Below are positions 55,620 through 64,000 of a stretch of 64,000 nucleotides of DNA, one piece after another (positions within the stretch are counted from its first letter, which is position 1; the number at the start of each line of letters is the position of its first letter). Under the pieces are notes generated by a model. That model did no database searches, was not told where the DNA came from, and saw only the letters and a program-made list of their open reading frames with translations. Origin of the DNA: Meconema thalassinum (taxonomy: Eukaryota; Arthropoda; Insecta; Orthoptera; Tettigoniidae). Made by a program: the position numbers and the translations under genes. The DNA is taken from the NCBI GenBank assembly GCA_946902985.2, contig OX336388.2, positions 291,068,526 to 291,132,525 on the forward strand, written 5' to 3'.

Positions 55620-56503
55620 CTTACTATCCTCCAGCACATATCCTGTTTTGCCAATACGTTTGGAAACTATAAAGGGGCCCTCGTAGAGATAAAAAGAACT
55701 TGGACATGACTTTCTCTAGCTTATTTGACTCTGTCTCCCGGCTCGAATAGGTCAAATTTAGTTTCTTTTTGTTGGCGAATTCTCTTTTGTGCTGACTTAG
55801 ATACATTCTGTTTCGCCAACTGGACAATGTAATCCATCCCCGATTGCTTACCCTCATTTAATCCCAACACCCTCGCTAGCTCATTTTGTGGTCTTTTTCC
55901 GAAGTGAACTTCGTATGGCGTCAATTTCGTGCTCTCATGCTGGACAGAATTCAGCCAAGTCTCGACCTTGGGAAGATGTCCAACCCAGGCCGTATGCTTG
56001 TCATGCACTAGAGTCCGAAAAAGACGAGCCACTTCCCTTAATGGACGCTCTGAAGAATTACCCTGATGGTACCTTACAGAGGAATGAACGTGTGTTATAC
56101 CAGCTTCCTGCATACTGGTTCTCCATTTCTTTGCAGTAAACTGTGGTCCACTGTCAGATAGTATCTTGAGAGGAAGGCCATATTCAGGTACATACTTATT
56201 AATGATCAGATGGCTACACGCTAGTCCCGTGGCTTTCCTTAGCGGATATAGCTTGACATACTTACTAAAAGCGTCAATAACTATAAAAATGTACTCGTAG
56301 CCGTACTGTCCTTTAACGATCGGGCCAAATAAATCCACACACAGTAGTTCGCCGGGACTACTTGTGAGAACTGCAGATCTCTCCCCCACTAAATATTTAA
56401 CTGGATATTTGCTCCTTTGACAGGTGTTTGCTCCTAACATGCCTTCCCATTTTACTCCAAATGAAGTCACGACCAATTTCATAGAAGACCTTGGCAGCAC
56501 CAA
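55620..56503 (-). pseudogene. Gypsy integrase core
   Basis: The frame 56503-55721 (260 aa) has Asp57 in LCVDLFGP, Asp117 in ILSDSGPQF and Glu152 in QGNSSERPLREVARLF, the three catalytic residues of retroviral-type integrases, then TAWVGHLPKVETWLNSVQHE and TKLTPYEVHFGKRP. A frameshift near 55725 moves the C-terminus (GPLYSFQTYWQNRIC-like, to about 55624) to another frame. The core looks intact; it joins the zinc-binding part upstream with a frame change near 56400-56500. Confidence 0.85.
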
Positions 56504-56759
56504 AGTGTCCTAATTCCCTATGAATGAACCAAATTAGGTCCTCCCGCAAAGTGGCAGGAACACATATTGCCCACCGATTAATCCTACATTTCCTTGCAAG
56601 AAGCCCATCCTGCATCTTGTACGTGAACCGTCCTACTTTCACATACTCTTCTTCACCTATTTCCAACCTAGCCAGTGGCTCCCTTAACTTAACGTCATCA
56701 CGTTGCTCCACTAGCATATTTCTCAGTGTCTGTAACGATGCCCTGTTGCTACTGTCCAC
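56397..56759 (-). pseudogene. Gypsy integrase zinc-binding domain
   Basis: Frame with VGRFTYKMQDGLLARKCRI, CVPATLREDLIWFIHRELGHF and GAAKVFYEIGRDF; the H-x4-H pair (HRELGH) is present. The Cys pair falls in the frame change (ANTCQRSKYP in the next frame), so the domain is split. Confidence 0.75.
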
Positions 56760-57345
56760 ACATGCTAACCCTACTTTCCTCTGGTGTCACACCTCTACTC
56801 GACACTCTATGACCTAAAAATGTCACTTCTGACTGACAGAATGACGACTTAGACAGCTTCAAAGTGAACCCTGCCTGATCTAACTTCTGAAAAACTATAT
56901 ATAAATGACGTAGATGCTCCTCAAAACTGCGTGAACTAATTACCATATCATCAATTTAAATGGTTACAAACTCTCCTGTGTCATCCCCTAATGCGATGTT
57001 TAAAGCCCTAATTAAAGCTGCTGAACTACTCTTTAACCCATAAGGTTTTCTACAAAATTGATAAAGGTTATATTTATGACTAAAAGCTGTAAATGGTCTA
57101 TCCTCGTACATAAGTGGCACTTGCCAAAAACTGGAACTCAAATCTACACAAGTGAAATACTTCTTCCCCTCAAATGTTTGCATTAATTCCTCTATTGACA
57201 TAGATTTCAGCTGATCTGAACTGATTCTACTGTTAACCAAACGAGCGTCTAAACAAATTCGAACTGTGCCGTCGGCCTTGGGTACCGTGATCAAAGAATT
57301 AATATATGGACTGTTAGAGTGCTCAATAATCCTATCTCCAAGCAA
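56750..57345 (-). pseudogene. Gypsy reverse transcriptase, active-site stop, RNase H lost
   Basis: RT blocks in order: IIEHSNSPYINSLITVPKAD, RICLDARLVN, FTCVDLSSSFWQVPL (catalytic Asp), then VTI-stop-IDDMVISS, and after it HLRHLYIVFQKLDQAGFTL and VTFLGHRVSSRGVTPEES. In the usual YIDD motif the Tyr codon position is TAA (about 56956-56958). Translation past EES runs at once into sequence just upstream of the integrase zinc domain; the connection and RNase H (normally several hundred bases) are absent. An internal deletion near 56755-56775 is the simplest explanation. Confidence 0.85.
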
Positions 57346-57396
57346 CTGGTTAATTTGTGCCTCAACTGCACTCTGATAAGCGAAAGGTACAGGATA

Positions 57397-58077
57397 TTAA
57401 TGTCCTGTGAATACTGACCTATCAATAACGATCAATGAATGTGTATAGCAATTGGCCATACCAATGCGATCCTCAAAAACTCTCATGTTACACAATAACA
57501 CATCATAGAGCTGAACACACTGTTCCACCTCTATATTTCCCTGAAATGCAGCATCACGTAACGAGTCCTCTAGACTACCGTTCGTAATCACACTGCCCAC
57601 AAAACATGGAGAACCCCGCTCTACGGCTGGCGATATCTCATTTAAAGTACAAATTACACCTACAACACTACTTCTCTGAATATGGTCATTGAACGCTACT
57701 TCTACTTCAGAATCACCCCATTTAAATTTCAAACTCCATACATCATAACATAAGTTACCAGACACTCTACTTAGCCACTCTGAACCCAAGATAACACTGA
57801 ATACTAAATTTGGAATTACAAGACAAATCTGCTTTTCTATATGATTATTAATTTTAATGTCTACTAAAACTTGCTTAGAAATTACTTTAGACCTCTTCCC
57901 AACAGCTGTGATAACAAAAGTGCTTTTAATTGGCATCTCCTCAAAATTTACTCCAGTTCCTTTCATTTTATCATAAAATGCACTAATTATGCAACTCTTC
58001 ATATAACCACTATCAATTAAAACATCTGTGTACGCCTCGGACACGTTAAATTTAACTATGGGGCTGTTACTAACCAC
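57397..58077 (-). pseudogene. Gypsy aspartic protease region
   Basis: 226-aa open frame. The catalytic triad is in YTDVLIDSGYMKSCI (Asp-Ser-Gly intact) and the flap/later strand region ends VILGSEWLSRVSG. It is followed by a linker and a TAA at 57397 that separates it from the RT frame. In an active element the protease would mature the Gag-Pol polyprotein. Confidence 0.8.
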
Positions 58078-58298
58078 CTCCTGAATAATACCTTCATCAT
58101 TTAGTTCACGTAATAATTCATTTCTTACATTTAGGTCATAGGGTTCCTGTATAAGTCTATGGACAGGGCATGTTACAGACTGAGATTCTGACCTTACATC
58201 GCAGCCTGGTTCGTGTTTAAAGCATTGCTACTGCTTGGTGTAGTACTACTCACTACGGCACTGGTCTGGTTGTTCTGGGTTGTATTAACGGTATCTCT
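58078..58298 (-). other. Gag-protease linker, no clear domain
   Basis: Joins the Asn/Arg-rich Gag tail to the protease frame. An EEL...LREL-like segment is visible in places but no single frame is convincing. Confidence 0.3.
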
Positions 58299-59959
58299 CT
58301 ATCCGTTATTACCATTGGGCTGATTCCCTCCTTGACCCCTGTTCTGGTTATAATTATTATTATTATTATACCTCCCTTGGTTACCCCTAAAATAATTATT
58401 TCGACCTTGATTTCCCCTGAAATCATTATTTCTACCTTGGTAGTTCGTACTATACCCATTTTCTCTGTATTGGCTTTGCTGATTATTATTATTATTATTT
58501 TGGTCCCCCCCCCCCATTTTGGACGCTGGCTCCTTCGCCACTGTTCCCTTGAACTTCCTGATTCCTATTATCATTATTCCTGTTATTATGTTTACCATGG
58601 TTCCTACCGAAATTCTCCTCGTAACCACCTCTTCCCAGAGCATCGAATGTACTTAATAAATTCTCCACTTGTGAAATAGATTTAACATTTTGGATACAGG
58701 CAGCTTCTTTGATTCTATATGGAAAATGTCTTAGTAATAGCCTGACTACATCACTTTCCTCCTTCAAACCATCCAGATATTTGCACGTTAATACCTGTCC
58801 TAAAAAGTACTCGGTCATAGTGTAGTTTCCTCTCGGGTTATATTTCCCACACACAATTCCCTCACGGTGCTGAGACTGAATCACCTCATTCCAAAATTTC
58901 TCTCAAAATTTAACTTTAAAATCTGAAATATTTTCAAAATTGTCTCTGTAGACAGCAAACCAGTTTCTTGTCTCCCCTACAAACGCTTGCTCTAAAATCT
59001 CAACTACCTGACACCACTCAATACTACCATCTTCCAACCTCTCCCCGAATTTATTTTCTATTGTATTCATGAACTCCATTGGACAACCCTGTCGATTACT
59101 AAATTTGCCTAGTTCTATTTCCCTGTGTGTGCTATTCACATAAACTGGCCTACTCAGACTATTTTCCTGCCTAATTCTAGCTTTCAACTTCTGTTCTAAT
59201 TCAGCAATTTTCTCCTCTGCTTTTCTTTCAATATTAGTTACAGTTAACCTAATGCTCCCGTCCGATGCTTCAACTTTACCACTTAACTTAGCTTGTTTCT
59301 CATTAATCTCATTAATGCTTTCCTTATTCCTCTCCCTCAAAGTATTAACTTCAGTGATTACTTCTGCATGTACTTTATCAATTCTTCCCCCCAGCTGTTC
59401 TTTAACCTCTTTTGTTGCTACCTGAATCTTATCAATTTCTCCCCCCAATTGCTTTTTGACCTGCTGTGTTTCAAGTTCTTTTAAATTTTCAGCCTGTGTA
59501 CTGATTCTACTTTCTAACTTCTCCTGTACTTTTCCTAATTTTCTGTCTACATCTGCAATAATCTCTTTAGCCTTCTCTTCCATCACCCCCTCTGATCTCA
59601 CCTCTAATCAGCTCAAATTTATCACTAATTTCCCTACTGTTTTGTTCAAGTTTAGCATTTAAACTATCGCTCAATTCCCTATTACTCTCTTTATTTTCCC
59701 TACTATGTTGTTCAAGTCTAGCATTATTTTGTTCGAGTTTAGCATTTAAAGCATCAGTACTAATTTTGTTTTGTTGCATAAACTGAAGAAGCAAACTCTC
59801 TAACCCTGCTTGACTGTTTTCATTACCCCCCTCAGTATCGGGATTTACCTCCGACATCCCTGTACTGCTTTCATTTCCAAGACTAGCCATACTGCTCGTA
59901 TCTTCACTATCCAACTCGTGACCACAACGCAACTTCATCTCTTCCTCAGCACTACCCAT
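58299..59959 (-). pseudogene. Gypsy Gag, broken by frameshift and stop
   Basis: Likely start MGSAEEEMKL at 59959. Residues to about 59590 are coiled-coil (NAKLEQNNARLEQ repeats). A frameshift near 59590 leads into 59601-58903, with more coiled coil (KKQLGGEIDKIQVATKEVK) and a capsid-type part (EFMNTIENKF, WCQVVEILEQAFVGETRNWF). A stop near 58903 precedes 58884-58495 (TEYFLGQVLTCKYLD, LLRHFPYRIKEAAC), and a final Asn/Arg/Gly-rich tail ends at 58299. No CCHC knuckle is seen; the basic Asn/Gly tail may bind RNA instead. It resembles the Gag of the large-LTR element in layout. Confidence 0.8.
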
Positions 59960-60049
59960 GCTGATACACACCGATAAATGAAAAACCCCCAAAATACAGG
60001 CACAGAAATATATACCCTTCTCCTTCCACAAATGTTATTAGGTTTTCAT

Positions 60050-60066
60050 CCCCACGTTGGGCGCCA
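60050..60066 (-). other. Primer binding site, tRNA-Lys(CTT)-like
   Basis: TGGCGCCCAACGTGGGG starts two bases after the 5' LTR on the minus strand and is complementary to the expected 3' end of insect tRNA-Lys(CTT). Confidence 0.88.
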
Positions 60067-60068
60067 AG

Positions 60069-61369
60069 TGAAACGGTTCCTACTTTGCTCCACGATGAGC
60101 GTACAATTGAAACGGTTTCTATTGCCCTCACTGTTGCGTGACAAATGTAATGGTTTCTTACTAGCTCTGTCTTGCACTTTGAAATATTTACTCTGAATAA
60201 GATATATTGTTTTAATGGGCGCCAAGACCTCAACGCTATGTTGAAATCTAAATTTATATTTAACAACACCTAGCTCTGGTAGAACACCTTCAAGAATCTT
60301 TTCACTCAGATCGTGGTATGATTTGATCATTAACCCAACAAACAATTGTATCAGGAGAAGGAATTGGTCTATATCTAATGCTACCTACTGAAAGCAAAGA
60401 TTGCATGGTTAAAAGAAATGAATTTATTATATAAAACAAGTATTGCAAAATTAATAATAATAATAATAATAAGTTTGAATTTAAATTGGAGCGTTGCGAT
60501 TTGAATATTACCGCTAGAAAATTACGTGAAAACGGAGTCGGATAAATTACTGATTTTACTCTTATTCCCAAGCTATGAAGTTACTGAAATACTGAATATA
60601 AAACAAAGAGACGAGAGATTACGTAGTTCTGAGTCATTCGCGTTTACCACCGGAAATTGCCGTAGCATTTCCCTCGTACTGGATGTTGTAGAGAGCTTCC
60701 CACAGCCTCCTGGTCGTCGTCATCTTCTTCGTTAGTTGATGAGATACGTGTAGATATGATAACTTATGGTCCGAATATCGGAACCAACCACACGTACAAC
60801 CACACTGGTTAAGTTTTACAAAGATAGTCGCCTTGCCTCCACGGCGCGCAAACCATATATGCACTCCTCGCATCCCCTCTCAGGACCCGTCTTCAAGTCG
60901 CCCGGTCTCCACTGATTGGCTGAGCCACCACGCGCTACTTCCCCACCTCCGGGTCATTACACTCGGCGCGGCGATGATGTCGATTACCGGTCCAGGCCAT
61001 TTCGCCTTTTCTTGAAGCAGCAACCCAGCTTGCGTCATGCTACTCGACAAGATTAAGCCTGTAGCCGAATTCCCAGTGACCCACCTCTCTCAAAATACCC
61101 TAACTGACAAAACTCCGTAAAATTCCGTAATCATATAATTTTCTATGATAATGTTGTTCGTAATAATTTACTTGATAGTGTTTTCTATGACATAGAAAAC
61201 CTATCTGTATGCTTATAATTTTGTAAAAAATGCTCCAAAAATGCCTTAATAATAATAAATTAACATGAAAACTTATCTTGGCTGAACAATTTGCCGCGTA
61301 AATAAATATTGAATGGCTTCCTACTGACTTATGTCAGTGGCGTAAAATACCCTCGAAAAACACGTTACA
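60069..61369 (-). repeat. 5' LTR of gypsy element
   Basis: 1301 bp partner of 53167-54489, with few substitutions and a shorter AAT run near its 3' side. Confidence 0.92.
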
Positions 61370-61373
61370 CCTC

Positions 61374-61590
61374 CATACAGTCCAGACCTCTCTCCCTGCG
61401 ATTACGCCATGTTTGGTCCCCTGAAAAGGACTCTGCGGGGCCAATGATTCACCTCGGACGTCGACGTCCAGCTGTACGTGCGGAACTGGTTCACATCGCA
61501 GCCCAGGGAATTTTATGAGACAGCCATTCACCGCCTCGCGTCACAGTGGGACAAGTGCCTCAACAGCCAGGGCCATTACTTCTAACATAC
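61374..61590 (+). pseudogene. mariner transposase C-terminal remnant
   Basis: Continues PYSPDLSPCDYAMFGPLKRTL, then a stop, FTSDVDVQLYVRNWF, FYETAIHRLASQWDKCLNSQG and HYF stop. It is the final third of the transposase, carrying the third catalytic Asp (SPCD). Confidence 0.85.
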
Positions 61591-61644
61591 AGGTACTGGT
61601 TTCTGTAATTATGCCTCCAGCTCGTTACTTTTTGAACGCACCTT

Positions 61645-62020
61645 GGGCATACCATGGTAATGTGACAAATATTCTGAGGCACTTGACTGCAGTCGCAGGC
61701 TGGACTGTCGGTCATCTTCCACTTGAGCTTCCAATACTGGCATCTACCAGTCCTAGTCGATTTAGTGATGTCCAAGATTTCCAGGATAAGTTGAAACCAG
61801 GAGGGCGTTGTTGTTTTGGATCCAGAATTCGATGATATTTTTTTGGATTCGAGGAAACCCAATTATTGCGCCATGCTTGATAGACATTAAATTGCTCTTG
61901 AACCAATTCCTCGCCTAGTAACCAGGAAGGTTTCCGAGAAGTTAATCTGAGATGTGGTTGAAAGCATCCTGATGTATTAGCAATAAGGGATCTTAACAGC
62001 ATTTTTTCCATTCTTTCGTC
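61645..62020 (-). pseudogene. R1/I-like LINE C-terminal remnant
   Basis: Minus frames read EKMLLRSLIANTSGCFQPHL, RKPSWLLGEELVQEQF, QAWRNNWVSSNPKKYHRIL, then LSWKSWTSLNR and, in the next frame, RTGRCQYWKLKWKMTDSPAC and CHITMVCP. The last part is the Cys/His tail typical of R1- and I-type LINEs (C.CG....HI...CP). A frameshift separates the two pieces. It stops exactly at the mariner right end. Confidence 0.65.
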
Positions 62021-62363
62021 AATGCCAATTGTCTACGGAGGTGACGAGGTGGTATGTTTGAGAGGACTGGTAACCAATCCAACGGTATATTTCGGATGGT
62101 TCCTGGTATTTCATTATTCTAAATGTATATTTTTTACTTTTTACTTCTGTTGGGTAAAGAATATTCTCTTAAATGGGTAGTATGCTTGATAAACAAAATA
62201 TTTTGGTCTATGTTGATCATATTAGTACAGGGCGGTCAGGAATGTTCTCCGCAGTGCGTACAAGCTGCAGCGAGAGATTACGTCAGCAGTTACGTTGGCA
62301 GCACAATCAGTAAACTTTATACTCACCACAGCCATTCATAACTGATGCTAGAAGTACTGATAA
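62021..62363. other. No gene recognised
   Basis: Short chance frame; left flank of the hAT-like element. Confidence 0.3.
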
Positions 62364-63190
62364 CTAGGGCTCGGATTTTTAGGTAAATAAATATATTTTT
62401 ATGTTAATACATATTTTAAGCAATGTTGCTATAAATACATAAATTTCTTCTTTTCACTTATTAGTTCATAAAATACATAATATTTCCTTTTTTAATCAGT
62501 TTTTTATCAGTTTATTGCATTTTTGTTCTATGCTACTTCAACGGGGAAGAACCTGTGAGCTATCTTCATGCAGGGTGAATGTCTGCTTGCAGCTGTGTTT
62601 TTCTTATCTTGTCGCCCCGTCACACTCACTGAGAAAGTCGGGGATTTCCTTGTCCATACTCAAATTGCACCACGTGCTAGTGCTACCTGGAACCAGTGTC
62701 ACTCACATGCAGTTCATTTCTGACACTGTGAAATGTAGGCAGTTCTACGGTTCCTTAAGTAAAGGCAACTACAAGTTATCGTCTGCAACAAAATATTGTA
62801 GAATTTAAAGATAATTTTAGTTCTGATGGGAGCGTTCTGTTCTGCCAACCATGTGGGCAAGCAATCAAGGCTGAACAGCGATCTCAAGTTACACAACACC
62901 TCGAGGGCAAGAAACATATTAGCAAAATTTCGAGCCTTCAGAACAGGTGTTTCGCGATAATCGTCGGCCATTTGTGATGGACAACCTGAAGATGTCTCTC
63001 GTTGTGTATTGTAATGCTTTAGCAGTCAGTGAAGCATAGCATTCGTGAGTATAGCATATTGTTTATATTCACATTAATAAATTAAATTAAAATTAAATAT
63101 TTTTACCTTTGTGTCACATATTTCAGTTATTTTGAATACATAAAAAATAAATATTTCCAAGATTTTAGCACCTAAAAATCCGAGCCCTAG
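62364..63190 (+). mobile_element. hAT-like element with perfect terminal repeats
   Basis: The ends match exactly as inverted repeats: TAGGGCTCGGATTTTTAGGT at the left (from 62365) and its reverse complement at the right (to 63189), plus one flanking C/G pair. Flanking 8-mers CTGATAAC and GTAATGAC agree at 5 of 8 positions, an uncertain target duplication. The inside holds a BED/CGGBP1-like zinc-finger coding remnant, which fits the hAT superfamily. No catalytic region remains (827 bp). Confidence 0.75.
62783..62976 (+). pseudogene. CGGBP1-like zinc-finger transposase fragment
   Basis: A 65-codon frame reads IVEFKDNFSSDGSVLFCQPC, then GQAIKAEQRSQVTQHLEGKKH and ISKISSLQNR. The Cys-x2-Cys...His-x5-His arrangement and the order FKD.FS.DGSVLFC...VTQHL...KH match the N-terminal zinc finger shared by CGGBP1 (CGG triplet repeat-binding protein 1) and its parent hAT transposases. 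No Met start in frame and a stop after the finger, so it is a fragment. Confidence 0.7.
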
Positions 63191-63683
63191 TAATGACACA
63201 CATGCTCGCTTATTGCAATACGCACTGACGAATTTGACAGCCCACACATGTTGCCTTCACTCTATCAAGGACACCGTGCTGCCAACTAAACTGATGACGC
63301 AACCACTCGCACGTAGCCACTGCGGGGAACATTCCCGAGCGCCCTGTGTCATGCTGCGCTATTTAACCACACAGGACAGCAAAACTCAGCCACTGCGTAT
63401 ATAGTGCAGTGGCGTACGCAGGATTTCCTTCTGGGGGGGGGGGGTCAATAATATAATGGTATAATTATGTACATTATTAAAGAGGCATATGACCTTGCTG
63501 TTCCGACCCTTAAAATATTCATCAAAAACTTTGCATGAATAATTTTAGGTCTTATTTTTTCTTCGACACAATAAAGAAATGAAAAATAATATTCTGAAAA
63601 CAGTCACTAAATATTAAAACTGAAACGATGCAGTGGTACCATCATGACCATAGTTACGTGGTTGCTTATAATATTGATATTAT
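63191..63683. other. No gene recognised; contains poly-G run
   Basis: GCAGTGGCGTACGCAGG at about 63404 followed by a run of 13 G (about 63435-63447) looks like the end of a DNA transposon, but the partner end is not in the window. Confidence 0.35.
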
Positions 63684-63934
63684 TATTGATTTAAGCCCAC
63701 TACGGAGCGCTTATGACTAGTTCTTCTTCGATTCTCTTTTCCGTTTCCAATATCTCTTGAGCCCTGCTGATAATTTCTCCTTTCTCTCCTGCGAAAGGGG
63801 CTTCCGAAATTTAGGGACTCTAGGTCGTGGGGTCCAAGACTCTACCATAGCACAAAATTTAGAACGATCTTCTACATCAAGGTCAGCAATTCCAGCCGAA
63901 TCCAAGTCCATTAGTATTATAATATTGATATTAT
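63667..63934 (-). mobile_element. 5'-truncated LINE insertion with 17-bp duplication
   Basis: The insert 63684-63917 (234 bp) is flanked by a perfect 17-bp direct repeat TATAATATTGATATTAT (63667-63683 and 63918-63934). On the minus strand it codes for the end of a protein and finishes with a short AAT-rich tail, as expected for target-primed reverse transcription of a truncated LINE. Confidence 0.75.
63717..63911 (-). pseudogene. LINE protein C-terminal tail
   Basis: 64 codons ending KPLSQERKEKLSAGLKRYWKRKRESKKN. The Ser-x-Glu-Arg-Lys...RYWKRKR pattern resembles the basic tail of LINE X (ISEEERK...MMKF at 17077-17345). The upstream part is missing because the copy is truncated; the first Met is likely fortuitous. 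Confidence 0.5.
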
Positions 63935-64000
63935 GTGAGTCTGCGTGTTCCCACCGCCATTACTATTAACTCTCAAAATCTGCCATCTTGATGACTTTAT

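Larger units (their letters stand above)
53167..61369 (-). mobile_element. Gypsy-type LTR retrotransposon (8.2 kb), defective
   Basis: LTRs at 53167-54489 and 60069-61369 are nearly identical. A 4-bp duplication CCTC lies at 53163-53166 and 61370-61373. On the minus strand the order is 5' LTR, tRNA-Lys(CTT)-like primer site, gag, protease, RT, integrase, untranslated region, 3' LTR. Gag has a frameshift and a stop, RT has a stop in the active-site motif, and the RNase H region is missing. No env gene was seen. It sits in a mariner element. Confidence 0.92.
52577..61643 (+). mobile_element. mariner element split by a gypsy insertion
   Basis: Left part 52577-53166 and right part 61374-61643. 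Left end AGGTGCGTTCAAAAAGTAAC preceded by TA; right end GTTACTTTTTGAACGCACCT. The two parts rejoin in frame at the gypsy target CCTC, within the conserved HPPYSPDLSPCDY segment. The right end lacks a clear TA and borders a LINE remnant. Confidence 0.88.

Overview
This window is non-coding, transposon-packed DNA from a eukaryote, most plausibly an insect with a large genome. The insect call is an inference. It rests on BEL/Pao and gypsy LTR elements primed by a tRNA-Lys(CTT)-like site, mariner, Tc1, piggyBac, hAT and Helitron-type DNA elements, several non-LTR (LINE) families, and tRNA-headed SINEs with 8-17 bp target duplications. I found no host protein gene, rRNA, intact tRNA or CRISPR array. 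Almost every ORF belongs to a mobile element or is a chance frame, and nearly all element genes are broken.

Layout. 131-9.7 kb: a decayed BEL/Pao element on the minus strand (gag, zinc knuckle, protease, RT, with primer site and LTR at the right). It is broken by a SINE (1071-1510), a dispersed repeat 'family A' (1.8-6.3 kb), a hAT derivative (7141-7844) and a second SINE (8816-9324). Family A itself holds another SINE and a complete 2.97-kb gag-only LTR element (3092-6061). 10.7-15.75 kb: a dispersed repeat 'family C' carrying a 4.4-kb array of a 29-bp unit. 16.1-17.05 kb: a Helitron-like element. About 18-33.6 kb: a LINE ('LINE X') used as a landing pad. Into it went a 9.27-kb LTR element with about 2.65-kb LTRs and only gag; a Jockey-like LINE that was itself hit by a piggyBac derivative, a Tc1 element with an open transposase, and a SINE; and a second family A copy. 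34-44 kb: a SINE, a fold-back mariner derivative, a second family C copy, more SINEs and a LINE X with a long open RT frame (41747-43231). 44.7-46.3 kb: five and a bit tandem copies of a 293-bp unit. 46.3-52.5 kb: dispersed repeats, LINE remnants and microsatellites. 52.6-61.6 kb: a mariner pseudogene split by an 8.2-kb gypsy element. 61.6-64 kb: a LINE remnant, a hAT-like element with perfect 20-bp terminal repeats, and a short LINE insertion with a 17-bp target duplication.

How the parts relate. The nesting gives a relative time order: host LINE or Pao first, then DNA elements and LTR elements, with SINEs on top. Most insertions are supported by target-site duplications read directly from the sequence: TTAA for piggyBac, TA for Tc1, 4 bp for the three LTR elements, 8 bp for one hAT and 11-17 bp for LINE-mobilised copies. 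The most interesting signals are the two gag-only LTR elements, SINEs that combine two bodies with two 3' tails in all four ways, a 29-bp array that repeats an 8-mer matching the 5' end of U1 snRNA, a mariner rebuilt into a fold-back element, and a nearly perfect 186-bp palindrome inside one LTR.
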